Positions 37,730-47,300 are shown, counted from the stretch's first letter. The stretch is DNA of 64,000 nt from Methanoculleus oceani (GCF_023702065.1 NZ_QFDM01000001.1:434001-498000), one strand, 5' to 3'. A program made the numbers and translations. Notes: generated by a model from the letters alone, not told the origin.

Positions 37730-38877
37730 AGAGCATCTGTGCGGTCAGGGGCGTAGCGGCCTCGGGGATCAAGGAGAGGAAGTACGGGCTTGCCCTGATC
37801 CGGGCGAGCGGGACCGCGGCCGGCGTCTTCACGTCGAATAAGGTGCGGGCGGCCCCGGTCGAGGTGATGGTGGACCGGATGCGCCGGGGCACCCTCGACG
37901 CCATCGTCGTGAACAGCGGGTGCGCGAACGCCTACACCGGCGAGCGGGGATACCGTGATGCCGTCGAGATGTGCGCCGTGGCGGCCGGATCCCTCGACCT
38001 CGACCCTGAGTCGGTCGGCGTCGCGAGCACCGGGGTGATCGGGCGCTACCTCGACCTTCCCCTGATCCGGGACCAGTGCGGCCGGGTCGCGCCGCTCCTC
38101 GCCCGGAGCGGCGACGCCGAGGACGCGGCGGCGAGGGCGATCATGACCACCGACACCTTCCCAAAACACGCCCTCGTCGAGACGGAGTCGTTTGCCGTCG
38201 GCGGGATCACCAAGGGGAGCGGGATGATCGCCCCCAACATGGGGACGATGCTCGCGTTCATCTACACCGACGCGGAGGTCGAGGCCCCGGTTCTCCAGGA
38301 TATCCTCCGCCAGGCGGCCCGGCGGTCCTTCAACCGGGTCGTGGTCGACGGCGACACGAGCACGAACGACGTGGCCCTCTGCACCGCGACCGGCGCCGCC
38401 GGCCGGGTCGACCGTGACGAGCTTGCGAGAGCGGTCGAGGCCGTCTGCCGCGACCTCGCCGTCCAGATCGCCCGCGACGGCGAGGGGGCGACGAAACTCC
38501 TCGCGGTCACGGTCCGCGGCGCCGCCGACGAGGACGCTGCCGCCGCCGTGGCGCGGACGATCGTCGCCTCTCCGCTCGTCAAGACCGCCATCTACGGCGA
38601 GGACCCGAACTGGGGCCGGGTGGTCGCGGCCGCCGGTAGGGCCGGCGTTGAGTTCGACCCCTACGCGGTCTCTCTCTCTGTCGGCGAGGGCGCCGGACGG
38701 ACGCCGCTCGTCCTCCGCGGCGAGATCGTCGCGGATCTTTCGAAGGCGAAGGCCGCGATGCACGGTGATACCGTCGCGTTCGACCTCGACCTTGCCGCAG
38801 GCGAGGGGAAGGCGACGGCGTGGGGGTGCGACCTCACGGAGAAGTACGTAGAGATCAACGGGAAGTATACGACATGA
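37726..38877 (+). CDS. argJ: Glutamate N-acetyltransferase / ornithine acetyltransferase
   Basis: A 383-residue Ntn-fold enzyme that recycles the acetyl group from acetylornithine to glutamate. The self-cleavage and nucleophile region is [21 protein letters not shown], with the threonine in [20 protein letters not shown] and the closing [17 protein letters not shown] are conserved. It starts at GTG, overlapping the CBS gene, and ends in an ATGA overlap with argB. It supplies acetylglutamate for ArgB; no argA was found in the window. Confidence 0.96.
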   Translation: MKSICAVRGVAASGIKERKYGLALIRASGTAAGVFTSNKVRAAPVEVMVDRMRRGTLDAIVVNSGCANAYTGERGYRDAVEMCAVAAGSLDLDPESVGVASTGVIGRYLDLPLIRDQCGRVAPLLARSGDAEDAAARAIMTTDTFPKHALVETESFAVGGITKGSGMIAPNMGTMLAFIYTDAEVEAPVLQDILRQAARRSFNRVVVDGDTSTNDVALCTATGAAGRVDRDELARAVEAVCRDLAVQIARDGEGATKLLAVTVRGAADEDAAAAVARTIVASPLVKTAIYGEDPNWGRVVAAAGRAGVEFDPYAVSLSVGEGAGRTPLVLRGEIVADLSKAKAAMHGDTVAFDLDLAAGEGKATAWGCDLTEKYVEINGKYTT

Positions 38878-39743
38878 AACGAGAAGATGTGCTGATGGAG
38901 GCACTCCCCTACATCCAGAAGTTCCACGGCAAAACGATCGTGATCAAACTCGGCGGCCACGCGATGGTCGACCAGAACATCCTCGAGACGGTGATCCGGG
39001 ATGCCGTCCTCCTCCGCTACGTGGGGATGAAGGTCGTCCTGGTCCACGGCGGCGGCCCCGAGATCACCACGAAGATGCAGGCGATGGGCAAAGAGCCGAA
39101 GTTCGTCGGGGGGCTGCGGATCACGGACCTCGAGACCCTCGAGATTGCCCAGATGGTCCTCGTGGGCAAGATCAACGATGGAATAGTCTCCCTCATCGCA
39201 AACTGCGGCACCCGTGCGGTCGGGATCTCCGGCAACGACGGCAACCTCCTCATCGCCCGGAAGATGGACCCCCAGCGGGTGAAGGTGGGGGAGGTCGTGC
39301 AGGAGGTGGATCTCGGCCAGGTCGGCGAGATCGAGGAGGTCGATCCCGAGGTGCTCCACTGCCTCCTCGCCCAGAACTACATCCCGGTGGTGGCCCCGAT
39401 CGCCATCGACCGGCAGGGCCGGAGCCTGAACATCAACGCCGATACCGCGGCGGCCGAGATCGCGATTGCTCTGGGGGCATTCAAACTGATCAACCTCACA
39501 GACGTGGACGGGGTGATGAACCCCGACCGGACGATGGTCTACCACCGGCTGACGCTCCCCGAGGCGGAGGCGATGATCGGTGAAGGGATCATCGCCGGCG
39601 GGATGATCCCGAAGCTCGAAGGGTGTATGAAAGCGGTCAGGAACGGTGTTGTAAGCGCCCACGTCGTGAATGGCAACCGGGAGCACAACCTGCTCCTCGA
39701 GCTCTTCACCGACGAGGGCGTCGGCACGATGCTCTCCCGATAA
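38874..39743 (+). CDS. argB: Acetylglutamate kinase
   Basis: A 289-residue amino acid kinase that phosphorylates acetylglutamate. The phosphate-binding motifs [12 protein letters not shown] and [14 protein letters not shown] open the protein; [17 protein letters not shown] and [14 protein letters not shown] form the substrate and ATP sites. It starts in an ATGA overlap with argJ. A T-run follows the stop. Confidence 0.97.
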   Translation: MKREDVLMEALPYIQKFHGKTIVIKLGGHAMVDQNILETVIRDAVLLRYVGMKVVLVHGGGPEITTKMQAMGKEPKFVGGLRITDLETLEIAQMVLVGKINDGIVSLIANCGTRAVGISGNDGNLLIARKMDPQRVKVGEVVQEVDLGQVGEIEEVDPEVLHCLLAQNYIPVVAPIAIDRQGRSLNINADTAAAEIAIALGAFKLINLTDVDGVMNPDRTMVYHRLTLPEAEAMIGEGIIAGGMIPKLEGCMKAVRNGVVSAHVVNGNREHNLLLELFTDEGVGTMLSR

Positions 39744-39745
39744 CC

Positions 39746-39752
39746 TTTTTTT
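39746..39752 (+). terminator. T-run after argB
   Basis: Seven T residues three bases after the argB stop, in the short gap between two convergent genes. It fits an archaeal T-tract terminator for the arginine run. Confidence 0.5.
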
Positions 39753-39812
39753 CAGGTGGTCGTCGCAAAGCGCTCCGGCCGACGCGGCCTCGTGGGGGTT
39801 CAGGGACGACCT

Positions 39813-40097
39813 CTATGGCAGGTTGCCGTCGCCGCTGCATTCCCGCTGCCGCTCTTCGTTCATCTCGATCAGGATCTCAAAGACCCTCCGGACGGCGACC
39901 GGGTCGATCCGGCTCTCGACGGCGTAGGTGAAGACCCGGTCGAGGACCATCTTCCGCTGCTCCTCGTCGCGGATGGGAAGACTGTTCTCCTGCTTGAGGC
40001 GGGCGATCTGCGCCGCCAGTCTCTGCCGCTTTGCAACAAGGTCGATGATCCGTTCATCTATCTCCCGGACTTCGTTCCTGACGGCATCAAGGGACAT
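39813..40097 (-). CDS. Chorismate mutase, AroQ type
   Basis: A 94-residue all-helical protein of the AroQ fold. The first helix RNEVREIDERIIDLVAKRQRLAAQIARLKQ carries the conserved Arg and Lys of the chorismate site, and EEQRKMVLDRV is in the second. It converts chorismate to prephenate for phenylalanine and tyrosine, the branch competing with trpE. The ATG at 40097 gives the usual length; the longer open frame runs through the promoter region. It is divergent from the protease gene that follows. Confidence 0.9.
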   Translation of the reverse strand: MSLDAVRNEVREIDERIIDLVAKRQRLAAQIARLKQENSLPIRDEEQRKMVLDRVFTYAVESRIDPVAVRRVFEILIEMNEERQRECSGDGNLP

Positions 40098-40191
40098 ACT
40101 ACATGATTGGCTCCGGCCGGGGAATAAATTTGATGGGTCGGCCCCGGGGGAAGCGAAGGATATTATCGTGCCGGGACAAACCAGGTACCGG

Positions 40192-40779
40192 ATGCTGGAA
40201 CGAATACCGCCACGCGAGCGCCGGGACCTCCTGATCGCGTGGCTTGCCATCTCGGTCGCCTTCACCCTGCTCTACATCCGGGGCGGGATAGATCCCATCG
40301 GGTTCGTCTTCTTCTTCGCCATGTCCCTCGTCACGGTGGGGGTCGCCTTCGTCCTCCACGAACTGGCGCATAAGTTCGCCGCCATGCGCTACGGCTACTG
40401 GGCCGAGTTCAAGAAGGACAACCAGATGCTCCTCGTCGCCGTTGTGATGGCAGCGCTCGTCGGAGTCGTCTTTGCGGCACCGGGGGCGACCTACGTCTAC
40501 GGGAACGCAACACGGACCGAGAACGGGCGGATATCGGCGGCAGGTCCGATCACGAACCTCCTCCTCTGCATACCGTTCGCGGCCCTCATGCTCTTTGGCG
40601 GCGGCGGACTCCTCGCTGTCGTGGGCCTTGTCGGGCTCCGGATCAACGCGATGATCGCCGCCTTCAACATGCTCCCGATCAGTGTTCTCGACGGGCGCAA
40701 GGTTCTCGCCTGGAACCCTGCCATCTTTGCCGTGCTCATGGCCGCCTCCGCCGGGCTCCTTATCTGGTCGCTCCTCTGA
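40192..40779 (+). CDS. Site-2 protease-type membrane metallopeptidase (M50)
   Basis: A 195-residue membrane protein with about six helices. The zinc site HELAHKF (HExxH) is near residue 52, and the second zinc-ligand motif NMLPISVLDGRKV is near residue 160. RISAAGPITNLLLC is also typical of the compact archaeal M50 group, which lacks extra domains. The ATG at 40192 follows AGGT; a GTG at 40168 is possible. The substrate is unknown; such enzymes cut membrane-spanning regulators. Confidence 0.9.
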   Translation: MLERIPPRERRDLLIAWLAISVAFTLLYIRGGIDPIGFVFFFAMSLVTVGVAFVLHELAHKFAAMRYGYWAEFKKDNQMLLVAVVMAALVGVVFAAPGATYVYGNATRTENGRISAAGPITNLLLCIPFAALMLFGGGGLLAVVGLVGLRINAMIAAFNMLPISVLDGRKVLAWNPAIFAVLMAASAGLLIWSLL

Positions 40780-40788
40780 GCCCCTCTC

Positions 40789-40794
40789 TTTTTT
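40789..40794. terminator. Short T-run between convergent genes
   Basis: CTCTTTTTTC lies ten bases after the metallopeptidase stop and touches the stop of the convergent histidine kinase gene. It can serve the plus-strand transcript. Confidence 0.4.
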
Positions 40795-43700
40795 CAGGCC
40801 CGTTTCAGGGTGAATCGGAACGCGGCGCCGCATTCCGGCCGGCCCGGCACCCGATCGTCGACCCGGACCCTGCCGCCGTAACGTTCGACGAGCATACGGG
40901 TGATGTAGAGGCCGAGGCCCTGGCCGCTCTTGTGGTGTATGCTCTGCCCGAACCGCATGAACACGATCTCCTTCTTTTCGTCGGGAACCCCCGGCCCGGT
41001 ATCCTCGACCGAGACCAGGACTTCATCGCCGTGCGCCTCGACCCGGATGGCCACCTCGACCGCCGGCCCCCCAAACTTGATGGCGTTCCCGATCAGGTTC
41101 GTGAAGACCTCGGGGAGGAGCGCGTCGGCCGTGACCGCAAGATCCGTATCGTCGTAGTGGATCCGACTCCCGGAGAAGGTCCTGATCTCGTCCCGGATCA
41201 CCCTATCAAGGTCGACCGGCACGAGCGCTGCCGACTCCTGGTGAATCCGGCGGATCGTCGAGACGTTCCTTAAAATCTCGATGCTCTTTCGGATGCTGGC
41301 CTGGAGTTTCTGTGCGTAGCCCTTCGTCTCCCCCTCGAGCATATCGACGAGGAGGTCGGTGTAGAGGCCCGAGACGTTCTCGGCGTTCCTGATATCGTGG
41401 CTGAGGATATCGAGGTAGAGGTTTGCCACCTGCTCGGCCATCCCGAGCTTCCGGATCAGCATGGTGCGCTCGATGGAGGTGCCGACCTCCCTCCCGATGA
41501 CCGTAAGGAGGGAGCGGTCGGCGTCGGTGAACGGGCTGCCGCTCCCGGACACCACGTTCAGGGCCCCGATGACCCTCCCGTGCGCCATAATCGGAATGCT
41601 GGCGCACGGGTGCGGTGTTCCTTCGCTCTCCCCCGGGTAGCGGAGATCGGGGTAGTCGTCGAAGAAGCGGGTCTCCCCTGCCACCAGCACCCCCGTGTAG
41701 GGCTGCTCGGTGATGTCCGGGATGCATGGCTGCGCAGGAAAGCCCTCCGGGAGGCCCTGCGTGCAGACGAGCCGTGCTCTCTGCCTTCCCGGCTCGATCA
41801 GGTAGATGCCGCCGCCCGAGAGATCGAGAAGGTCGAGGGTTACCGCGAGCACCCTCTCCAGGGCTTCATCGATGTCCGTCGCGGACGCCGATGCGCCGAT
41901 GATCCGGTTCAAGACCGAGAGCTCGCGGTTATGGGCCTGGATCTCTGCCTCGGCCTGTTTCTGGCTGGTGATGTCGGTGAGCGAGGCCGCGATGCAGATG
42001 GGAATTCCGTCGCTGTTCCTGACCAGGTTTCCGGAGAACATGGTATAGAATATCGTTCCATTCCGCCTCCTGCCGATCCGCTCGCCGGTGTGCCTGCCGG
42101 TGTGGACGACTTTCCGGAACGTATTCAGGGCGTCCTCCTCGTCCTCCCAGAGTTCTTTGACCGGCCTCCCGATCACCTCGGCGGGGGAGCCGTAGCCCCA
42201 CATGGAGAGGAATGCCTGGTTGACGTAGGTCAGGCGGCCGTCGAGATCGGCGATGGTGAACGCGCTTGATGACGATGCTATCGCCATCTCCCGGATCCGG
42301 AGCTCCTGCTCGGCCTGCTTCCGTTCGGTGATGTCGACCCCCGATCCCATCGTGCAGATCCGCCTGCCCGCTTCGTCGGTGACGATGGAGAGGGCAAGCT
42401 GCATGGGGAAGGTCGATCCGTCTTTTCGCCGCGCTTTCACCTCACCGGACCAGGCGCCGTTCCGGAGGAAATCCTTTCTGACCCGGTTCATCTCCTCCCG
42501 GTCGGCCCAGAGCACCGAGATCGGGTGCCCGACGATCTCCTCCTGCTCCCACCCGTGCATGGCGAGGAAAGCGCGGTTGACGTAGATGACCTTCATGTCG
42601 AGATCGGAGAGAGAGATGCCTTCGCGTGCCGAGGCTATCGCCATATCCTTGATCCGGAGTTCGAGCTCGGCACGTTTCTGCTCGGTGATGTCGCGGATGG
42701 AGCAGAGTGTCCCGGTGACGTTCCCGTGCTCGTCATTCAGGGTGCTGACGGTCATATCGACGAACATGGTCTCTCCATCCCTCTTCCTGTGGACGGTGAC
42801 GCCGCGCCAGAACCCGGACGCCCGGAGGGCATCCTGTGCCTCCCGTTTTTCTTCCGGGCCAATCCACTGGTTGGTGAAGAGTTCCGCCTCAGGCCGACCG
42901 AGGCCCTCGCCTGAAGGAACGCCGTAGAGCTTTTCTGCGGCCCGGTTCATGTAGGTGATCCGCCTCTCCGTGTCGGCCGCGATAACGGCATCCTCCACCT
43001 GCGAGAGCACCCGGGCCTGAAACCGGAGCCGCTCTTCCGTCCGCTTCCGGCCGGTGACGTCGCGGCTGATCCCGAGCAGGCGCCGGACGGTGCCGTCGCT
43101 TTCCGCCATCGGGATGAGACGCGCCTCAAGCCAGATGCCCCCATCGTCCCCGGGTATCAGGGTCTCCTCGGTGAGGATCTCCCCGGGTGACTCCGCTGCA
43201 GTCCGGATCATCGTGAGCCATCGATCCGCAACGACAGGCGGAAACAGTTCCCCGATGTTCTTCCCCCGGAGACTCTTCAGTTCCGTGCCGAGCAGGCGGG
43301 TGCCGGCACTGTTCACGTAGAGGACATCCCCTTCTACGTTGATGAGGAAGATGACATCCGGTGCCAGCTCCGCAAGCATCCGGTAGCGCTCCTCGCTCTC
43401 CCGGAGCGCCTGCGCCATGCGTCGCTCCTCGGTGATATCGACGGCGGTAGCAAGGATGCAGACCGGGTTTCCGGATTCGTCGGTGACGATGTTCGCGGTC
43501 ACGTGGGCAATAAACTCCGTTCCATCGGCCCTGCGGCCGACCAGTTCTCCGGTAGACCTGCCCCGCTCCGCAAACGCTGCAAGAACTCTCGCGACCTTCC
43601 CCTGGTCTACCCAGAACTCCGTGAGATGCCGCCCGAGGACCCTGTCGGAGTCGGTGACCCCGCCCATCGCGAGCAGCGCCCGGTTGGCGTACGTGATGTA

Positions 43701-44855
43701 CCCGTCGAGGTCGGCGATGGCGATAGCGGCAAACGACGACTCGATTGCCATCCCCCGGATCAGGAGTTCTTTCTCCGCCTGCTTACGCTCCGTAATATCG
43801 GAATGTGTCCCCGCGATCCTGAGCGGTTTCCCGTCGCCGTCGCGGCGGACCACCCGGAGCCGGTCGAGGATGTAGACCCACTCCCCTGATGCCGACCCCA
43901 TCCGGAACTCCATCTCACAGTGATCGCGTTTTCCGGCGGCCATATCGGTGAGAACTGCCTCCACGCGGCCGCGGTCCTCCGGGTGGACGAGTGAGAGGAT
44001 CGCAGGAAGCGTGGGCACGAATGCTTTCGGCTCGTAGCCGAGCATTGTGAAGGTCCGCTGACTGTAAAAGATCGTGCCGGTTCTGACGTCCCAGTCGACC
44101 AGCCCCTCGTTTGTCGCCGAGAGTGCGAGGTTCAACCGTTCTTCGCTCTCCTGCAGCGCCCGCTCCGCACGCCTCTGCTCGGTCACGTCGACGAGCGACA
44201 TCACCGAGCGGGCCGTCCCCGGGATCAGGCCGATGGTGACCTCGACGGTGTGAAGGGTGCCGTAACAATCGATGAACGTGAAGGAGTAGTTCTTCGGCGC
44301 AGCCCCGGGAGCCCTCCGCCGGAGGGCGTGGTACCCCATGAGCCGCCGCTGGTCGTCTGCATCGGCAATGAAATCAATCAGCCGCTTTTTGCCGACGATC
44401 TCGGCGCGCGAGCACCCGGAGAGCCGCTCGAACTCCGTGTTCGCCACTGAGATGGTGCCGTCGCCCTCGATGAGGATCGTCGCCGTCCCGGTGTACTCGA
44501 CGATCGCCTCGTAATCCCCGACGTCCGGGGCTTCCCGGAGCCGGAGCACCCACCCCTTTCCGGACGGCGTCCTCCTGCCCGAGCAGCGATACCGCCGCTC
44601 TCCGCCCGGTCCCGGGAGCCGGCACTCGAACTCCGGGAGCCTGTCCCCGTCCGCAAGATTGCTCATCGCCCCGAGCGCTTCGACGATCTGTCCGGGTTCG
44701 CTCCCGGGCACTCCGAGGATCCGGCGGCAGGCTGTGTTTGCCCAGATTATGCCGTCGCCCTCGTCGACCACGAGAACCGCATCTTCCAAACACTCGAGTA
44801 TCCGGTAGTCCGGCTGCGCGCCGTATGAGTGTCCTGGAGGCTCGGCGGAGGTCAC
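40794..44855 (-). CDS. Multi-PAS/GAF sensor histidine kinase
   Basis: A 1353-residue soluble sensor. About eight PAS domains can be counted from openings such as LECLEDAVLVVDEGDG, VEYTGTATILIEGDG, SATNEGLVDWDVRTG, ESSFAAIAIADLDG, AELAPDVIFLINVEG, LSQVEDAVIAADTE, ASAREGISLSDLDM and ASSSSAFTIADLDG. A GAF domain follows (about 985-1130), then the H-box DILSHDIRNAEN with the phospho-accepting His near 1151, and an ATPase domain (NLIGNAIKF, VEDTGPGVPDEKK, GQGLGLYI). No membrane helices are present, so it reads a cytoplasmic signal. No response regulator is nearby. The last three PAS copies are very alike, pointing to recent duplication. Confidence 0.93.
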   Translation of the reverse strand: MTSAEPPGHSYGAQPDYRILECLEDAVLVVDEGDGIIWANTACRRILGVPGSEPGQIVEALGAMSNLADGDRLPEFECRLPGPGGERRYRCSGRRTPSGKGWVLRLREAPDVGDYEAIVEYTGTATILIEGDGTISVANTEFERLSGCSRAEIVGKKRLIDFIADADDQRRLMGYHALRRRAPGAAPKNYSFTFIDCYGTLHTVEVTIGLIPGTARSVMSLVDVTEQRRAERALQESEERLNLALSATNEGLVDWDVRTGTIFYSQRTFTMLGYEPKAFVPTLPAILSLVHPEDRGRVEAVLTDMAAGKRDHCEMEFRMGSASGEWVYILDRLRVVRRDGDGKPLRIAGTHSDITERKQAEKELLIRGMAIESSFAAIAIADLDGYITYANRALLAMGGVTDSDRVLGRHLTEFWVDQGKVARVLAAFAERGRSTGELVGRRADGTEFIAHVTANIVTDESGNPVCILATAVDITEERRMAQALRESEERYRMLAELAPDVIFLINVEGDVLYVNSAGTRLLGTELKSLRGKNIGELFPPVVADRWLTMIRTAAESPGEILTEETLIPGDDGGIWLEARLIPMAESDGTVRRLLGISRDVTGRKRTEERLRFQARVLSQVEDAVIAADTERRITYMNRAAEKLYGVPSGEGLGRPEAELFTNQWIGPEEKREAQDALRASGFWRGVTVHRKRDGETMFVDMTVSTLNDEHGNVTGTLCSIRDITEQKRAELELRIKDMAIASAREGISLSDLDMKVIYVNRAFLAMHGWEQEEIVGHPISVLWADREEMNRVRKDFLRNGAWSGEVKARRKDGSTFPMQLALSIVTDEAGRRICTMGSGVDITERKQAEQELRIREMAIASSSSAFTIADLDGRLTYVNQAFLSMWGYGSPAEVIGRPVKELWEDEEDALNTFRKVVHTGRHTGERIGRRRNGTIFYTMFSGNLVRNSDGIPICIAASLTDITSQKQAEAEIQAHNRELSVLNRIIGASASATDIDEALERVLAVTLDLLDLSGGGIYLIEPGRQRARLVCTQGLPEGFPAQPCIPDITEQPYTGVLVAGETRFFDDYPDLRYPGESEGTPHPCASIPIMAHGRVIGALNVVSGSGSPFTDADRSLLTVIGREVGTSIERTMLIRKLGMAEQVANLYLDILSHDIRNAENVSGLYTDLLVDMLEGETKGYAQKLQASIRKSIEILRNVSTIRRIHQESAALVPVDLDRVIRDEIRTFSGSRIHYDDTDLAVTADALLPEVFTNLIGNAIKFGGPAVEVAIRVEAHGDEVLVSVEDTGPGVPDEKKEIVFMRFGQSIHHKSGQGLGLYITRMLVERYGGRVRVDDRVPGRPECGAAFRFTLKRA

Positions 44856-45074
44856 GTATAGGTCCTTCTGCGGTCCTGAAAAGCATCCTTAAGGTGCTTA
44901 CTGAAGATGGAGGTTATCAAAACATATTAATTTGTTCCGGTTTGTTGGCCGGGGGGAAAACAATTGTTCTGTTCAGCCGGCCCCTGGTAACGATGTTCCC
45001 GCCCGAAACGGCGATCCAGGAAATATTTTTCACCCCTGCATCCCGGGCCGGCCTGGCACGGCTGAGAATCAGGC

Positions 45075-45683
45075 TTACGTCTGCGTTTTCCGGAGGAGGC
45101 CGACCACATTCCGCCCTTTCTCCCGCCCCTCAGCGAGTGCGGTGGGGTGGCCCGCAATCCCGCCGTAGCGGTCCATGTCGTTTGCGATCACGTTGTCCCA
45201 GTACTCAAAACCGGTGGTGTTGAAGAAGGCAGTGAGCGCCGGAAACGCCGCGTCGAAGACGTTCTCCCACCCGAGCCCCGCAGTCGAGACGAAGATACCC
45301 TTATGGCGGCGGATATGATCGGTCGTGTAATAGAGATCCTTTTTGATGAACTTGCGCGCCCAGAGATACTGCGCCCGGTCGATCAGCCCTTTCGCCTCCG
45401 CCGTGATTCCCATCGAGTAGATCGGGGACGCGACAACAAGGACGTCGGCGGCGGCGATCTTCTCAAACACCTCCGTGAGATCGTCTTTTATGACGCAGAC
45501 CCCTGTTTTGTGGCAGGCGTTGCACCCCCGGCACGAGGCGTAATCGAGCGGCCGGAGGACGACTTTCTCCACATCGGCCCCCGCCTCCCGGGCGCCCTCG
45601 AGCACGGCGTCGAGCAGGGTCTCGGTGTTCCCGTGCCGCCGGGGGCTGCCGGAGATGCCGAGGACTCTTACCGGTTCGGTCAT
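45075..45683 (-). CDS. Iron-sulfur flavoprotein (Isf-like), second copy
   Basis: A 202-residue flavodoxin-fold protein. FMN phosphate loop: ISGSPRRHGNTETLLD. The compact cysteine motif CRGCNACHKTGVC (C-x2-C-x2-C-x4-C) is the cluster site of methanogen Isf proteins. ASPIYSMGITAEAKGLIDRAQ is the usual flavin segment. It starts in an ATGA overlap with the upstream paralogue. Isf proteins pass electrons from ferredoxin to oxygen or peroxide and help defend the cell. Confidence 0.9.
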   Translation of the reverse strand: MTEPVRVLGISGSPRRHGNTETLLDAVLEGAREAGADVEKVVLRPLDYASCRGCNACHKTGVCVIKDDLTEVFEKIAAADVLVVASPIYSMGITAEAKGLIDRAQYLWARKFIKKDLYYTTDHIRRHKGIFVSTAGLGWENVFDAAFPALTAFFNTTGFEYWDNVIANDMDRYGGIAGHPTALAEGREKGRNVVGLLRKTQT

Positions 45684-46291
45684 GCCGCCCGGAGCTCCTG
45701 CAGTCGTGCGACGACTTCTTTTGCCAGATTCTCTGCGTCGGCTCTCGCGGTGGGGTGGCGGTCGATCGCGCCTTTCTCGTCGACGCCGTTCACCATCAGG
45801 TACCTGAGATCTCTGTTTCCGATCTCGACGACGTGGAAGAAGCACTTCACCGACGGGATTGCCGCGTCGAAGACGTAATCCCAGTTCTGTCCGGCTGTCG
45901 CGAGGAAGATGCCCATCCGTTTTCCCTTCCGCTCGGGCGGGACGACCGGGAGGCGGAGGACGTACTTCCGGGAGCGGAAGACCTGGGCCCGGTCGACCAG
46001 CGCCTTCGCCTGCGCGGCGAGCCCCATGCAGTAGATGGGAGACGCGAGAATGATGCAGTCGGCCGCGACGATCCGGTCGTGGACGTAGTCCATGTAGTCC
46101 CGCTGGACGCACCGGTTGAGCGTCTCACAGAGGTTGCACCCGCGGCAGGGCCTGATATCCACCTCGGGGACGACGATCTTCTCGACCGCGGCCCCTTTCT
46201 CCTCCATCGCCGCGAGCACCCAGTCGAGGAGGGTCTCGGAGTTGCCGTGGCGGCGGGGAGAGGTCGAAAACGCGAGGACGTCAAGGGTCAT
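45680..46291 (-). CDS. Iron-sulfur flavoprotein (Isf-like), first copy
   Basis: A 203-residue paralogue of the next gene, with the same order: FSTSPRRHGNSETLLDWVL, cluster motif CRGCNLCETLNRC, then LASPIYCMGLAAQAKALVDRAQ. Tandem duplication with overlap (ATGA) suggests the two products may pair as a heterodimer. It is part of a redox run that also includes desulforedoxin and rubredoxin-like genes a little upstream. Confidence 0.9.
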   Translation of the reverse strand: MTLDVLAFSTSPRRHGNSETLLDWVLAAMEEKGAAVEKIVVPEVDIRPCRGCNLCETLNRCVQRDYMDYVHDRIVAADCIILASPIYCMGLAAQAKALVDRAQVFRSRKYVLRLPVVPPERKGKRMGIFLATAGQNWDYVFDAAIPSVKCFFHVVEIGNRDLRYLMVNGVDEKGAIDRHPTARADAENLAKEVVARLQELRAA

Positions 46292-46333
46292 ACAAGGAGT
46301 ATTGTCCGGCCGGAGGCAAAAAAAGTGCCGGGT

Positions 46334-46414
46334 TTAGATTTCCTTGAAGCAGAGGTACCAGTCTTTGCACTCGTAGCCTGCCTTCATCCTCTTCCCGATC
46401 TCTTCAGGCTCCAT
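46334..46414 (-). CDS. Tiny Cys-containing ORF, 26 residues
   Basis: Reads MEPEEIGKRMKAGYECKDW then YLCFKEI. It begins three bases after the stop of the CMD-family gene on the same strand. Two cysteines and aromatic residues could suit a metal site, but no family is known to me. It may be a real micro-protein of the redox run or chance. Confidence 0.35.
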   Translation of the reverse strand: MEPEEIGKRMKAGYECKDWYLCFKEI

Positions 46415-46417
46415 GAC

Positions 46418-46768
46418 TCACTTCCGCGGGCGGTTGCCCAGGTACTCCTCGAGGGCGGTCTTGCCGTGGACGTAGGCCGGCATCCCCGCGAGCAGGAACG
46501 CGACCCGGAGCCCCTCCTCAATCTCCTCCTTCGATACGCCGAGGTTCCCGGCACCGGCCATCTGCGCCCGGACAGCGTGTCCGTCCCGGAGGGCGGCGGC
46601 AATCGCGATCGCGATGATCTTCTTCGTCTGCTTCGAGAGGGCGCCGTCGGCCCAGATCATCTGGTCAAGCCCCATGACGCTGGCGTAGAGGTCGGGGTCC
46701 GTCTCCTTGAGTTCCTTGAAGATCACGGGAACCTTCCCTATCTTCTCTTCCAGGTGCTTCTCTTCCAT
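46418..46768 (-). CDS. Carboxymuconolactone decarboxylase-family protein lacking the redox cysteines
   Basis: A 116-residue helical AhpD/CMD-type protein. The core ADGALSKQTKKIIAIAIAAALRDGHAVRAQMAGAGNLGVSKEEI (about residues 35-80 in total) is clear. In redox-active members a CxxC motif sits where this protein has DGHAVRAQ, so both cysteines are absent. The histidine remains. It is embedded among redox genes, six bases after the desulforedoxin gene, but is probably not itself a thiol peroxidase component. Confidence 0.85.
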   Translation of the reverse strand: MEEKHLEEKIGKVPVIFKELKETDPDLYASVMGLDQMIWADGALSKQTKKIIAIAIAAALRDGHAVRAQMAGAGNLGVSKEEIEEGLRVAFLLAGMPAYVHGKTALEEYLGNRPRK

Positions 46769-46774
46769 CGCAGC

Positions 46775-46900
46775 TCACTCCTCGAGCACCATCGGTTCGC
46801 CGCAGCAGACCAGTTCGCCGCCGCCGGCTTCCAGCACCTGGACCACGTTTCCGCAGATCTCGCAGTGGTAGACCTGCCCTTTTGCCGATACATTCACCAT
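46775..46900 (-). CDS. Desulforedoxin-type iron protein
   Basis: A 41-residue protein with four cysteines in the desulforedoxin pattern: [10 protein letters not shown] and [13 protein letters not shown]. This fold binds a single Fe(SCys)4 centre and is also the N-terminal domain of desulfoferrodoxin; the superoxide reductase domain is absent here. The ATG at 46900 follows GGTGAG, giving the normal length; the longer frame adds a basic tail. It lies between the CMD-like and rubredoxin-like genes. Confidence 0.88.
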   Translation of the reverse strand: MVNVSAKGQVYHCEICGNVVQVLEAGGGELVCCGEPMVLEE

Positions 46901-46910
46901 TCTTCTCACC

Positions 46911-47156
46911 TCAGTGGTTCTCCGGTTTCTTCTTCCTCTCGGGAGGATGCAGGACATCCTCCGGCGTTTTGATATCGGGTCTGATATGAGTCATCGGGAA
47001 GCAGTTGTACATCTCACAGGCGCAGGTCGGACATTTGACGAGGTCCGCATCGGTGCTGTCGATCCGGACTTCCCGGCCGCAGTCGATGCAGATGAACCGG
47101 CCGGGACCCGGCTTCTCACCGGCTTTCGCTGTCTTTTTGGGTTCTGATTCGGCCAT
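46911..47156 (-). CDS. Rubredoxin/zinc-ribbon-like protein
   Basis: An 81-residue protein with two CxxC knuckles: [10 protein letters not shown] and [15 protein letters not shown]. The charged N-terminal tail ([14 protein letters not shown]) precedes them. It could bind iron as a small electron carrier or zinc. It is the first gene of the minus-strand redox run; GGTGAATTTCT lies before the ATG and a CTAAATAC box near 47190-47197. Confidence 0.8.
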   Translation of the reverse strand: MAESEPKKTAKAGEKPGPGRFICIDCGREVRIDSTDADLVKCPTCACEMYNCFPMTHIRPDIKTPEDVLHPPERKKKPENH

Positions 47157-47270
47157 AGAAATTCACCAGGCGGTAATAGCCTCACAAGGTATTTAGTAGT
47201 TCCCTCCCCGGATGATACCGGATCGCCCCCGTTATCCGCCTAACCGTGTCCGCGCCGCATGGCCGCATCC

Positions 47271-47279
47271 TATTAATAG
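47271..47279 (+). promoter_or_regulatory. TATA box of the 47301 flavoprotein gene
   Basis: TATTAATAG, within the palindrome CCTATTAATAGG, lies 27 bases from the ATG with no ribosome binding site between. It predicts a leaderless message. Confidence 0.55.
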
Positions 47280-47300
47280 GGTCGTGCGCAACCCTGCACC

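Noticed and set aside
36757-38904. Minus-strand open frame of 715 codons across argC-argJ
   Set aside because: Spans several well-recognised genes on the other strand and has no domain pattern.
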